Below the pieces are notes generated by a model. That model made no database searches. It was given only the letters and a program-made list of their open reading frames with translations, and was not told the DNA's origin. Below are positions 45,469 through 54,409 of a DNA stretch of 64,000 nt, piece by piece. The translations under genes and the position numbers were made by a program. This DNA is from Psychrobacillus sp. FSL H8-0483. Its GTDB lineage: Bacteria > Bacillota > Bacilli > Bacillales_A > Planococcaceae. Positions within the stretch are counted from its first letter, which is position 1, and every line of letters begins with the position of its first letter. The DNA lies in assembly GCF_038637725.1 (NCBI RefSeq), contig NZ_CP152052.1, forward strand, positions 1,781,501-1,845,500, given 5' to 3'.

Positions 45469-46053
45469 ATGACTAATATCGTTAAAATTAGAGCAAGTGT
45501 ATTTATTCCAATGTCTTGGACTGAACCAAAGAAGGATATTCAAACAGGAAACGTAATCCAATTCGAAGGTGACTCACGTGAATTTACACCTTATGCTGTA
45601 AACGCTATGCGTTCCAGAATTGAACAAGAAGTAGTTGTAGATTTTTATAAAAAAGAAATTTTCACATATGCGAATACTGGAATAACATCAGAAAGAATCA
45701 CAACTCCTGATGGTTCCGTTAATATAAGAACAGGAAAAGCTAGTACAGAAGGTATTTTGTGCATGGATGTTGTATGGGGGGGAGATGGCGTCAAATTTCA
45801 AATGAGTGCTTGTGCTAGCAACCCACTAAATGTATATGCACCCCCTGTTGACTATCTATTAACTGTACATGTCAAAAAAGATGGTACTGTCGATATTCAA
45901 GGTGCACATGATGGATTCCCTTGTTATGAATTTTATAAGCAAGTAAATTTTGGTCCGTTTGAAGAAATTCATACACATGATTTCAGAGAAACTGGTGATA
46001 CAGCTGAAGCACTAGGTGGAGAAATGGAGTATAGTTTTAAAAAGACATTGTAA
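45469..46053 (+). CDS. DUF3238-like protein, second copy
   Basis: A 194-residue soluble, beta-rich protein: TNIVKIRASVFIPMSW start, REFTPYAVNAMRSRIEQEV, and near the C-terminus GAHDGFPCYEFYKQVNFGPF then THDFRETGDT. The ATG 45469 follows SD ATAGAGG. It is the intact partner of the broken upstream paralogue and is probably on one transcript with it and azoR under MarR control. Function unknown; HDFRETGD could be a metal or ligand site (speculation). Confidence 0.75.
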   Translation: MTNIVKIRASVFIPMSWTEPKKDIQTGNVIQFEGDSREFTPYAVNAMRSRIEQEVVVDFYKKEIFTYANTGITSERITTPDGSVNIRTGKASTEGILCMDVVWGGDGVKFQMSACASNPLNVYAPPVDYLLTVHVKKDGTVDIQGAHDGFPCYEFYKQVNFGPFEEIHTHDFRETGDTAEALGGEMEYSFKKTL

Positions 46054-46124
46054 AGATAATATAACGCCCTTTTTAGTGAATAAAGATATAACAACGTAAG
46101 AGTGAGCAACAGGAGGAACAGAGA

Positions 46125-46751
46125 ATGACAACAATTTTATTTGTAAAAGCAAACAATCGCCCAGCAAACCAAGCCGTTAGTGTGAAATTATATGAGGCTT
46201 TTTTAGCAAGCTACAAAGAATCACATCCAAATAATACAGTGATAGAGCTTGATTTATACAAGGAAGAATTGCCATATGTAGGAGTAGATATGATTAACGG
46301 TACATTTAAGGCAAGTAGAGGACTTGATTTAACAGCAGAAGAAGCAAAAGCAGTAGCTGTTGCTGATAAATATTTAGATCCATTCCTTGCAGCTGATAAA
46401 GTTGTATTTGGTTTCCCTTTATGGAATTTAACAATCCCAGCTGTACTACACACATATATTGATTACTTAAACCGTGCGGGCAAAACATTTAAATATACGC
46501 CAGAAGGTCCAGTAGGTCTTATTGGAAATAAAAAAATAGCATTATTAAACGCAAGTGGCGGTGTATATTCTGAAGGACCAAAAGCTGAAGTAGAAATGGC
46601 TGTTAAATATGTAGCAAGTATGATGAACTTCTTCGGTGTAAAAGATATGGAGAAAGTAGTGATTGAAGGTCACAGCCAATTCCCTGATAAAGCAGAAGAA
46701 ATTATTGCTGCTGGGCTTGAAAAGGCTGTTAAAGTAGCAAGTACGTTCTAA
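46125..46751 (+). CDS. azoR: FMN-dependent NADH:quinone oxidoreductase / azoreductase
   Basis: A 208-residue flavodoxin-fold enzyme. FVKANNRPANQAVSVKLYEAF binds FMN, FGFPLWNLTIPAVLHTYIDY is the family signature and LLNASGGVYSEGP follows. AzoR/AzoJ-type enzymes do two-electron reduction of quinones and azo dyes and protect from thiol-reactive quinones; in B. subtilis they are under MarR-type (MhqR/YodB) control, which fits the upstream MarR gene. SD AGGAGG. Followed by a terminator. Confidence 0.93.
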   Translation: MTTILFVKANNRPANQAVSVKLYEAFLASYKESHPNNTVIELDLYKEELPYVGVDMINGTFKASRGLDLTAEEAKAVAVADKYLDPFLAADKVVFGFPLWNLTIPAVLHTYIDYLNRAGKTFKYTPEGPVGLIGNKKIALLNASGGVYSEGPKAEVEMAVKYVASMMNFFGVKDMEKVVIEGHSQFPDKAEEIIAAGLEKAVKVASTF

Positions 46752-46777
46752 TTAACAAAATGCTTGTCACTCTGTAT

Positions 46778-46822
46778 GGCAGTACCAACACTTTTATAGT
46801 GGTGGAACTGCTTTTTTTTTAT
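46778..46822 (+). terminator. Terminator of azoR
   Basis: GCAGTACCAACACT / AGTGGTGGAACTGC hairpin with nine T. Confidence 0.92.
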
Positions 46823-46906
46823 TCTCTTATCTCACTTCTTTTGGGCAATGATTGGAATGGCAATATTTGATACTATGCAACTTAAGAAGGAAGTAAAGCC
46901 TATTTC

Positions 46907-46941
46907 CTTATTGAGCTGACGGAGCAGTATTGTTCAATAAG
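46907..46941 (+). repeat. Palindromic repeat, short copy
   Basis: CTTATTGAGCTGACGGAGC / AGTATTGTTCAATAAG; outer arms pair over CTTATTGA / TTCAATAAG. Confidence 0.75.
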
Positions 46942-47042
46942 CAGCAATGGACTGTTTATAATTATAAATGGTGAAATTAAGTAATAATGGAACTGAAGTT
47001 GGTTTTGAGGTTATTAAAGTTACGGAGCAGGAGGAGGATTAT

Positions 47043-47099
47043 ATGCTTAAAATAATTTTATTTTTTATCGTAGTCATAGGGGCTATGATTTTCTATTAG
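47043..47099 (+). CDS. 18-residue hydrophobic peptide
   Basis: ATG six to eight bases after SD AGGAGGAGG, reading MLKIILFFIVVIGAMIFY and TAG: one short membrane helix. The ribosome site is among the strongest in the window. It may be a real micro-peptide or the first codons of a membrane protein whose remainder has decayed; the following 370 bases are full of stops. Confidence 0.4.
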   Translation: MLKIILFFIVVIGAMIFY

Positions 47100-47471
47100 A
47101 ATCAGCATTTGTAGCTGTGTTTTAATCAATCTTTATTCCAAACCAACAGTAATCAGATTGCCGGAAAGGGAAGAATTATTAAAGCTAGCTTAACTAAAGA
47201 AGCCATCGAAACGAGGGAAATCCAGGTTTCGACAGCATTTGTTTCCATATTTTCCAGTTACAATAGCTAAATTGTAGCAGCAGTTTTAAATATTTCTATA
47301 CCAAAAGTGATGATTACTCCTGCTTTGTGTGGCTCTGCAATTTGGCTTTCAAAGATTACTACGTCAAGTTATTTCATATTGTATATGCCGCAAGCTACGT
47401 TTTTGATGTAGTTGTAAGCAATTTCCATAGGAGCAGTTTCTAGAGTTGATTAGTAAACACTATTTGTTTTA
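47100..47471. other. Degraded region, no intact gene
   Basis: On the minus strand a frame MEIAYNYIKNVACGIYNMK ends at about 47371 and looks like part of a protein, but I cannot place it. No other readable relic. Confidence 0.35.
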
Positions 47472-47840
47472 TTAAGATTGCATTTGTTCTTTGTCAGACG
47501 GATTGTTCTGGGCTTTATTCATTTTATGAAGTGTATGTGCCGTTCCCCATTCATGCATTGCCTCTAAAATGGGTTCTAAACTCTTTCCGTATTCCGTAAT
47601 CGAATACTCTACCTTAGGTGGTACCTGTGGATATACTTTACGAGTGATAATATCCTCCTGTTCTAATTCGCGGAGCTGGTTGGTTAACATTTTTTGTGTG
47701 ATTCCTGGTACTCTTCGTTTGAGCTCACTGAATCTTTGTGTACCTTCATTCAAAATAGTTAATAATATAATTGGTTTCCATTTCCCTACTAATATACCTA
47801 GAGCATCTTCTACACGGCATAATTCCGGTTGTACTTCCAT
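47472..47840 (-). CDS. HxlR-family redox/electrophile-sensing regulator
   Basis: A 122-residue winged-helix protein. The N-terminal Cys ([10 protein letters not shown], Cys8), [33 protein letters not shown] and [12 protein letters not shown] are HxlR signatures. B. subtilis relatives YodB, CatR and HypR use an N-terminal Cys to sense quinones, diamide or hypochlorite. It is divergent from the monooxygenase-reductase pair and probably controls it. SD GGGGGAAG precedes the ATG. GTATACTATAC upstream (47866-47876) is a possible operator. Confidence 0.88.
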   Translation of the reverse strand: MEVQPELCRVEDALGILVGKWKPIILLTILNEGTQRFSELKRRVPGITQKMLTNQLRELEQEDIITRKVYPQVPPKVEYSITEYGKSLEPILEAMHEWGTAHTLHKMNKAQNNPSDKEQMQS

Positions 47841-47955
47841 CTTACTTCCCCCTTGGTATCATTTTGTATACTATACCACTTTAAAGTGCGTTCTTATATT
47901 AATGTTCTATACGATTTATACTAACACTATACCCAGCAACTTGAAAAGTAGGAGC

Positions 47956-48018
47956 ATGGAAGAATATCGTTTAATTGCACGTAAAGGTATGGACTTTTCG
48001 AAGAATCTACTATCCTAA
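47956..48018 (+). pseudogene. Relic of a monooxygenase gene start (20 codons)
   Basis: ATG with GGAGC in front reads MEEYRLIARKGMDFSKNLLS and stops. MEEYR...KGMDF parallels the start of the intact gene 100 bases downstream (MEKYRIDQSKGLEF), so it looks like a leftover duplicate end. Confidence 0.45.
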
Positions 48019-48122
48019 TGCACCTCCGATTCGTTTCAGAGTATAAGGTTTCTACAAAGCACCAATAGTAGAGCAATAATGAAATAGTGAACACACACTA
48101 ATTGATAGAAGGGTTGATAAAA

Positions 48123-49181
48123 ATGGAAAAATATCGTATCGATCAAAGCAAAGGTCTAGAATTTGGACTTTATACATTAGGGGACCATATTCCAAATCCA
48201 CTTACAGGAGAACGTATTTCTGCAGAGCAGCGCATTCATGAAATCATCGATTTAGCGAAGCTAGCGGAGCAAGCAGGCATAGACTTTTTTAGTGTTGGGG
48301 AAAGTCATCAAGAGTATTTTACAACGCAGGCACATTCTGTTGTGTTAGCAGCAATTGCTCAAGCAACCAGTAAAATGAAACTCTCAAGCTCTTCATCGAT
48401 CGTTAGTACTTCAGATCCTGTACGTGTATATGAGGATTTTGCGACGATTGATTTGATTTCCAAGGGACGCGCGGAAATCATTGCCGGTCGTGCATCACGG
48501 GTAGGGCTCTTTGATCTATTAGGCTATAATCTTCGCGATTATGAAGAGTTGTTTGAAGAGAAATTTGAACTATTACTGAAAATAAATGAAGAGGAAGTAA
48601 TCAATTGGAGTGGGCAATTCCGCGCTCCATTAAACAATGCGAGAGTTATTCCGCGTCCGCAAAAGGGCTCCATGCCGATATGGCGTGCAGTAGGTGGACC
48701 ACCTGCCAGTGCGATTAAGGCAGGTTATGCTGGAGTTCCGATGATGCTAGCTACATTGGGTGGACCAGCTTCGAGCTTTAAGTATTCTATTGATGCTTAT
48801 CGTGACGCTGCACAAAGTAGCGGTTTTGATCCAGCGTCTCTTCCAATTGCTACAGCAGGCTTTTTCTATGCTGCCGAAACAACACAACTGGCGCAGAGCG
48901 AGGCATATCCTCATGTTAACCAAGGGATGCAGCTAATTAATGGACGTGGCTATCCGAAGCAACACTTTGCACAGGGGGCAGATACACGTGATGTCATGAA
49001 TGTCGGTAGTCCACAACAAATAATTGAAAAGATTCTTTACCAGCATGAATTATTTGGTCACCAACGTTATATTGCACAAATGGATTTTGGTGGAGTACCA
49101 TATGAAAAATTAGTAAAAAATATTGAACTGATCGGTACTGAAATCCTACCGGCGATTAAAAAATATACAGCCAAAAAATAG
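48123..49181 (+). CDS. Luciferase-like (LLM class) flavin-dependent monooxygenase
   Basis: A 352-residue bacterial-luciferase-type TIM barrel. KLAEQAGIDFFSVGESHQEYF, SSSSSIVSTSDPVRVYEDFATIDLIS and GRAEIIAGRASRVGLFDLLGYN are family blocks, with the last near the flavin phosphate. It needs reduced flavin, which the next gene can provide. The start is ATG 48123 (SD GAAGGG, nine bases); the upstream in-frame start is weaker. Substrate unknown. Confidence 0.9.
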   Translation: MEKYRIDQSKGLEFGLYTLGDHIPNPLTGERISAEQRIHEIIDLAKLAEQAGIDFFSVGESHQEYFTTQAHSVVLAAIAQATSKMKLSSSSSIVSTSDPVRVYEDFATIDLISKGRAEIIAGRASRVGLFDLLGYNLRDYEELFEEKFELLLKINEEEVINWSGQFRAPLNNARVIPRPQKGSMPIWRAVGGPPASAIKAGYAGVPMMLATLGGPASSFKYSIDAYRDAAQSSGFDPASLPIATAGFFYAAETTQLAQSEAYPHVNQGMQLINGRGYPKQHFAQGADTRDVMNVGSPQQIIEKILYQHELFGHQRYIAQMDFGGVPYEKLVKNIELIGTEILPAIKKYTAKK

Positions 49182-49193
49182 GGGGGTTCTAAC

Positions 49194-49760
49194 ATGAAAA
49201 TTGTTGGAATATCAGGATCCATAGTAGGGTCCAAAACACGTACTGCCATGGATTATATGGTAAAAGAAGTCACTGAAAATTATCGAGACGCAGAAGTGAC
49301 ATTAATAGACTTAGCTGATTATGACGTTTCATTTAGTGATGGACGCAGTTATTTGGAATATGAAGGGGATACAGGATTTGTAACAAAAACAATTATGGAA
49401 GCGGATGCTATTATCATTGGGACACCTATTTTCCAAGCGTCTATTCCAGCGACGTTAAAGAATATCTTTGATTTACTACCGGTCAATGCTTTTCGCGATA
49501 AAGTCGTGAGTTTGCTTGTAACAGCTGGTTCACCTAAACACTATTTAATTGTTGAGACACAGTTAAAGCCGATTTTAGCTTATATGAAAGCACAGATCGT
49601 TCAAACATACGTATTTATCGAGGAAAAGGATTTCCATCGAAAAGAAATTGTGAATGATGATGTCCTCTTCCGAATTGACCGTTTAGTGGAAGATACAATT
49701 GTTCTGACAGAAACATATACTAAAATTCGAGGAGAAAAAGAAGCAAATTATGATTTTTAA
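49194..49760 (+). CDS. NADPH-dependent FMN reductase (SsuE-like)
   Basis: A 188-residue flavodoxin-fold reductase: VGISGSIVGSKTRTAMDY binds the FMN phosphate and IIGTPIFQASIPATLKNIFDLL is the conserved middle. It lies 12 bases after the LLM monooxygenase with SD GGGGGG, so the two form a two-component monooxygenase pair (reductase supplies FMNH2), comparable to SsuE-SsuD. Confidence 0.9.
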   Translation: MKIVGISGSIVGSKTRTAMDYMVKEVTENYRDAEVTLIDLADYDVSFSDGRSYLEYEGDTGFVTKTIMEADAIIIGTPIFQASIPATLKNIFDLLPVNAFRDKVVSLLVTAGSPKHYLIVETQLKPILAYMKAQIVQTYVFIEEKDFHRKEIVNDDVLFRIDRLVEDTIVLTETYTKIRGEKEANYDF

Positions 49761-49848
49761 AGGTTAAATACTCGCATGAAAATTTAATTTTTGGAATAGT
49801 TTAACATGCTGGGATTTATGGTATAAACTGTTAGTAGGAGGTGCTCAA

Positions 49849-50085
49849 ATGAAATTAAAAAGTTTTATTATCGCTTTCTCATCACTTGTCTTAACTACTG
49901 GTCTGCTTTTATTAATTGGACATCTGTTTACAATTCCTTGGTTAATGTTTCAACACGAATTTACAGGTAATGCAAATGGATTCACTATCAGTACTGGTTC
50001 GTTCGTTCCTTTAATTATCGGTTTAATTGTCAGTTTTTTTGCGGAAAGAATTTATGTAAATAGGTACCAAAAAAAACTTGGTTGA
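49849..50085 (+). CDS. Small membrane protein
   Basis: A 78-residue protein with two membrane helices (about 5-27 and 50-67) and a positively charged C-terminus (ERIYVNRYQKK). SD AGGAGG before the ATG. Function unknown. The terminator stem overlaps its last codons. Confidence 0.72.
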   Translation: MKLKSFIIAFSSLVLTTGLLLLIGHLFTIPWLMFQHEFTGNANGFTISTGSFVPLIIGLIVSFFAERIYVNRYQKKLG

Positions 50086-50105
50086 TAAAACCAAGTTTTT
50101 TTTAT
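50070..50105 (+). terminator. Terminator overlapping the small membrane protein end
   Basis: AAAACTTGGTT / AACCAAGTTTT hairpin, GATA loop region, eight T. Confidence 0.9.
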
Positions 50106-50301
50106 GTCTTATTAACTTCCATTATAAAGATGTTAAGTTCACCAAATTCCAATTCTCTCATTGCTTCTAACTGCTTTCTTACTAGTTTTGTCCAAAAAAG
50201 TTCCTTAAAGATTACACAAGCACTTGAAATAGAAGAGCTTCTTTAAAGGAATTTTTGTTCGTGTTATAGAAAAGTAAATATAGAGAAAATACTGGAGGTT
50301 T

Positions 50302-51234
50302 ATGATGATCGATCACATACCAACTCTTCAAAAAAAGATAAAACTGCTTCAGAATGCTTCTAAAATAGAAAGACTGACGAAAGGCTACTCACCTGATAAG
50401 AAATTTGTGGTTCATGTAGATGATAAAAAATACTTGTTGCGTGTAGGCAAAATAGAAGGATTTGAAAAGAAGAAGTCAGAATTTAACATATTAAATGAAT
50501 TGCAGCAGTATAATGTTCAATCTTCCAAGCCGATTAATATAGGTGTTATAGATGATTTGGGTGTTTGCTATACGATTTACTCTTATCTTGATGGGATAGA
50601 TGCAAAAGAGGCCATACCTACTCTTACGGAACAAGAACAATATAAAATTGGAATGGAGGCAGGGGAGCAACTAACTAGGATGCATTTATATAAAGCCCCT
50701 CCTACAATGGACACTTGGTATACTCGAGCAATGAAAAAGCATTACAGGTACCTGGAGGCATATAAGACTTGTGGAATAAAAATTAAAAATGATGAAAAAA
50801 TAATTGATTTTATTGAGAGTAATAAGCACAGTTTAAAAAATCGTCCTAATCATTTTCAGCATGATGATTTTCATCTAGAAAATATCATTGTGAAGAATAA
50901 GCGGTATGTTGGGGTTATTGACTTTAATAACTGTGATTGGGGAGACCCACTTCACGATTTTGTAAAAGTAGCTTGGTCTCAAAGAGGGTTAGGTGTTCCA
51001 TTTTCAATCGGACAAGTTCAAGGATATTTTGATCATAATGTTCCAAAAGATTTTTGGCAGCTTTATTCCGTATATGTTGGAATGGTTATTTTTTCATCTG
51101 TTGTTTGGTGTTTAAGATTTTCGCCCGAGCAATTAGATGAAATGATAGAACGCTTATACGTAATATTAGAAGATCACAAAAACTTTGAAATATTAAAACC
51201 TGCATGGTACGAGCCAAACATGTTTTTAAGCTAA
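50302..51234 (+). CDS. APH-superfamily phosphotransferase
   Basis: A 310-residue kinase. The ATP-lobe segment is KYLLRVGKIEGFEKKKSEF, the catalytic loop HFQHDDFHLENIIV (HDD-x4-N) and the metal site VIDFNNCDWGDPLHD. It is related to aminoglycoside/macrolide phosphotransferases and to CotS-like kinases; substrate unknown. SD GGAGG fits the second ATG (50305) a little better. Its last codon and stop (AGC TAA) lie in a palindromic repeat (GCTAACGG). Confidence 0.86.
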   Translation: MMIDHIPTLQKKIKLLQNASKIERLTKGYSPDKKFVVHVDDKKYLLRVGKIEGFEKKKSEFNILNELQQYNVQSSKPINIGVIDDLGVCYTIYSYLDGIDAKEAIPTLTEQEQYKIGMEAGEQLTRMHLYKAPPTMDTWYTRAMKKHYRYLEAYKTCGIKIKNDEKIIDFIESNKHSLKNRPNHFQHDDFHLENIIVKNKRYVGVIDFNNCDWGDPLHDFVKVAWSQRGLGVPFSIGQVQGYFDHNVPKDFWQLYSVYVGMVIFSSVVWCLRFSPEQLDEMIERLYVILEDHKNFEILKPAWYEPNMFLS

Positions 51235-51308
51235 CGGAGACTTTCGGGGAAGAACAGGCATTGCAGCTCTTTTTGCTTGTTCAACTAAAGTTGCAGAATA
51301 GTTAAAGA
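51224..51308 (+). repeat. Palindromic repeat, composite copy overlapping the APH stop codon
   Basis: Proximal copy AAGCTAACGGAGACTTTC, GGGGAAGAAC (51228-51255), a short hairpin region GCAGCTCTTTTTG, then distal copy GCTTGTTCAACTAAAG / TTGCAGAATAGTTAAAG (51275-51306). The TAA of the APH gene is the TAA of GCTAACGG. Confidence 0.7.
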
Positions 51309-51332
51309 AATTATAGAAGGGTGAGGGGAATT

Positions 51333-51944
51333 ATGGGTTCAAGAATAATGCACTTGATAATAGCTAATAGAATTGCAGAGTGTCTGTCGATAGAAGATAG
51401 AACACCGTTTTTACTTGGAGGCATTGCACCAGATGCTGTTTCACCGAAAGACTCATCACATTTCTTTAAAGGTGAAGTACAAGATTATTCAAGAAGCATT
51501 GATTACAAAGGATTTTTACATAAATATAGTTTGCAAGCAGAAAGTCATTATATATTGGGGTATTTTACACATTTAATCGCTGATGATATATGGCTGAAAG
51601 GTTTTTATCTTCCTTGGTTGAAAAACAGAATGGAAGCTAATAAAGAAATATTTAATTTATATCATAATGATTTCCAATTACTGAATGGGAAATTATTAGA
51701 ACACTATGGCTTTACAGATGAATTAAGAAAAATGCTCCGTTATCTTCCTACAATCTTTGATTTGCAAGAGGTTAAGTCCAAAGATGTTGAAGAATTCATT
51801 CCTTATGTATTAGGTGATATGGAGTACGATAAGAAAGTAATAAATGAAAAACTTAATGTATTTACGTTTAATCAAATAGTTGGTTATATAGAGACATCAG
51901 TTGATCAGGGGTTATCGAATATAAAACCTATACTTACTACATAG
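51333..51944 (+). CDS. Zinc-dependent phospholipase C-like hydrolase
   Basis: A 203-residue cytosolic helical protein. LLGGIAPDAV with SHFF, then YILGYFTHLIADDIWL, gives the Asp/His/His-Asp ligands of the S1-P1/phospholipase C zinc-dependent fold used by a family often found in Bacillus cassettes. No signal peptide. The start is ATG 51333 after GAGGGG. Substrate unknown. Confidence 0.68.
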   Translation: MGSRIMHLIIANRIAECLSIEDRTPFLLGGIAPDAVSPKDSSHFFKGEVQDYSRSIDYKGFLHKYSLQAESHYILGYFTHLIADDIWLKGFYLPWLKNRMEANKEIFNLYHNDFQLLNGKLLEHYGFTDELRKMLRYLPTIFDLQEVKSKDVEEFIPYVLGDMEYDKKVINEKLNVFTFNQIVGYIETSVDQGLSNIKPILTT

Positions 51945-52122
51945 GATTTGAAAATGATCATAAACAAAAAGTGAACGAATGAAGAAAAAAATAGTTGCGT
52001 CTTCTCGTAATTGAGTTAGTACTTTTTTTACTTATCTTTTTAGTAAAGTTAAAAATTTGTATGTTACATAGTATCGATAAAAACATGAATACTAAATTTG
52101 AAAGTAAAAAGGAGTGATACTT

Positions 52123-52368
52123 ATGGCTATATGTGCTTTATGTAACTCATTAAAAGTATTAGAACTAAATTGCCCAAAATGTAATGATCGACTAAAAGAC
52201 TCAGGTAAGGCATCCGATTTTTTAGATCCTTACGGTCATTATAATGATGAAGAAACTGTAAAAATGGGTGATGGCTATCCCAATACAGCTAAAAATCAGA
52301 TTTGTCCTCATTTAATGATCTGTATTAATTGCGGACATAATGAAGTGAAGTTCATACAAGAAGAATAG
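52123..52368 (+). CDS. Small zinc-ribbon-like protein
   Basis: An 81-residue protein with four Cys in the N-terminal part (CALC and CPKC) and CPH...CINCGH at the end, a likely pair of treble-clef or ribbon sites. The middle is acidic (DPYGHYNDEETVKMGDGYP). Homologues of this size are common unnamed proteins of Bacillus (from memory). SD AAGGAG sets the start at 52123. Function unknown. Confidence 0.68.
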   Translation: MAICALCNSLKVLELNCPKCNDRLKDSGKASDFLDPYGHYNDEETVKMGDGYPNTAKNQICPHLMICINCGHNEVKFIQEE

Positions 52369-52443
52369 TGTATTATGTAATGCATACGGTAAAACATCTT
52401 TAGGACTCTCAACTACTATCCATTTTATTCAAACAGCTAACCT

Positions 52444-52638
52444 GGAGACAAAATAGTCGCTCGTACAACAGAATTAAAACGAAACTATCGCACAGGTTTT
52501 TATAGAATCGACATCTTACATGAGCAAAATCTAATAGCAACAATGGATGCAGTGTCATATCGAAAGCATCATATTTTATTGAACTTGATGAACAAGTTTA
52601 AGAATACATCCAAACATACTCCCCTAAAAGGAAATTAG
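52444..52638 (+). pseudogene. C-terminal fragment of a PaaI-like thioesterase
   Basis: GDKIVARTTELKRNYRTGFY then RIDILHEQNLIATMDAVSYRK is the second half of a hotdog-fold phenylacetate thioesterase (KRNYRTGFY and YRK are typical). There is no start or N-terminal half. A left-arm-like word TTATTCAAACAGCTAACC (52425-52442) lies immediately before the fragment. Confidence 0.72.
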
Positions 52639-52861
52639 TTTATTTGTGTTTAGCTAAGCCATTTCCAATTTAATAAAGTAACTAAACAGTAAGGAAGTTT
52701 GAAATAGAACTTAATTTATTTTACTAGCGTGATAAGATTAGTATAATAAGTTGATAAAATGTATCCTTTTAAAAGGTATTTATACTTTTCTTCTTGAAAT
52801 AAAGAAGCAGGATTGTTTGCAATAAAAATTTTTGAAATATATTTAATTGGAGGTCAGTACT

Positions 52862-53212
52862 ATGAAAATTAAAGGTTTCGGTGGGATTTTTTTGAGATCA
52901 AAAGATGTGGTTTCATTAGGGAATTGGTATGAAGAAACACTTGGAATTTCGATGGGAGAATGGAATGGCACTGTTATTAAACCAGATGCTGACAACGAGA
53001 CTATCTTTTCTTTGTTTCATAACGATAGTGATTATTTTCCAAAGGAACAATCTGTGATGTTGAATTTTCAAGTGGAAAACATCGAAGCTTGGATGGAGCA
53101 TTTAAGCAAAATTGGAGTTCCACTGCTAAAAGGACCTGAAAAAAGCGAGTATGGAACATTTATTTGGATTTCTGATCCAGAAGGAAGATGGATTGAAGTT
53201 TGGGAGAAATAA
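52862..53212 (+). CDS. VOC family protein
   Basis: A 116-residue single-domain VOC protein: KGFGGIFLRSKDVVSLGNWY start, LNFQVENIEAWMEHL in the middle and FIWISDPEGRWIEVWE at the end, with the usual C-terminal Glu ligand; the first ligand position is Gly/Phe rather than His. Bleomycin-resistance/glyoxalase-like; substrate unknown. SD TTGGAGG fixes ATG 52862. Confidence 0.86.
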   Translation: MKIKGFGGIFLRSKDVVSLGNWYEETLGISMGEWNGTVIKPDADNETIFSLFHNDSDYFPKEQSVMLNFQVENIEAWMEHLSKIGVPLLKGPEKSEYGTFIWISDPEGRWIEVWEK

Positions 53213-53240
53213 ACATATAGTAATACAATTTGACTTACTA

Positions 53241-53275
53241 AGGACTTTCTAAAAAATAGAAAGTCCTATTTATTA
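53241..53275 (+). terminator. Terminator after the VOC gene
   Basis: AGGACTTTCT / AGAAAGTCCT hairpin with A/T-rich tail. Confidence 0.8.
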
Positions 53276-53512
53276 TGCTGGAGGCTATTCTTAGATTGTA
53301 ATAGAATTGATTACCTTTTATTTATGGCGTTTTCTTTACAGGAGGAAACAGAAGAAATAAATTAAAAACCTACTTAAGCAAAAGGTGTAGGTTTGAAGTA
53401 GAAGGATTTAATAGGAAAGTGTAGAAATAATTAAAGATAATAATTTTAGACTATTAATGGAAATGGATACAGGGAAATGATGGATATTTTTACCGTCTTA
53501 AGGGGGCTAATT

Positions 53513-54178
53513 ATGAGAGCAGTAATATTTGATTTTGATGGGACATTGGCTGATACTTTACCCATCTGTTTTTATGCTTTTCAAAATGTGTTTAAAGAAT
53601 TTGATAAAAAGGATCTTACCTCAAAAGAAATAGAGGGAATGTTTGGTCCTTCTGAAACAGGTATTATTAGGAAAAACCTTACGAATCCTAATAAGGAGGA
53701 GGCAATCAAATTTTACTACGAAAAATATTCTGAACAACATAAAAGTTTAGTGGAAATCAATCCTGAGATTCTTAAGTTATTGAAGTCCTTGAAAGAGGCA
53801 GATATTAGAACAGGGATTTTTACTGGAAAGGGAAAAAGAAGCTTAGATATCTCGCTAAAAGCATTAAAAAAGGATGGATTGTTTGACGTTATTATAACTG
53901 GTGATGATGTAATAAATCCAAAGCCTGACCCAGAGGGACTGTTAAAAGCCTTATCTTTTTTAGAAGTAAATAATTCTGATGCAATTTATTTTGGAGATAG
54001 TGATGCTGATGTAATTGCGGGAATACGTGCTAACGTCTTTACTATTGGTGTAGATTGGTTACCAGAATACCAAACAACTAGATTTAGCGAACAACCAAAT
54101 TTAATAATAAAAAGTGTAAATGAATTTAAAAGTTCCTTCAAAATCGGTAATGGTGAAAATTTATTACATGAAAAGTAG
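53513..54178 (+). CDS. HAD-superfamily phosphatase (Gph/PgmB-like)
   Basis: A 221-residue HAD phosphatase. Motif I VIFDFDGTLADT (Asp8 nucleophile), motif II FTGKGK, motif III NPKPDPEG with Lys, motif IV YFGDSDADV. The helical C1 cap matches phosphoglycolate-phosphatase/beta-PGM-like enzymes. SD AAGGGGG fixes ATG 53513; an upstream ATG at 53477 has no site. Substrate unknown. Confidence 0.88.
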   Translation: MRAVIFDFDGTLADTLPICFYAFQNVFKEFDKKDLTSKEIEGMFGPSETGIIRKNLTNPNKEEAIKFYYEKYSEQHKSLVEINPEILKLLKSLKEADIRTGIFTGKGKRSLDISLKALKKDGLFDVIITGDDVINPKPDPEGLLKALSFLEVNNSDAIYFGDSDADVIAGIRANVFTIGVDWLPEYQTTRFSEQPNLIIKSVNEFKSSFKIGNGENLLHEK

Positions 54179-54409
54179 TGGTCCATAACGATTTTTGAAA
54201 GTTTATCGAAATAGTATGGGATGAGATGAAATGGAGATTAATGTCTGTTTTTATTTCTTGGATTACTAATTTGTATATTGTTGTTTATTAGTTATATGGA
54301 ATTTGGTAGCTAATGGTTCTTCAATTAACGAAGGAAGTTGGTTCACTACTATCTTGTAAATATGTTTATTTTTTGAGGATTTTTTCATTATTGTTTGGAG
54401 GAAGGTACT

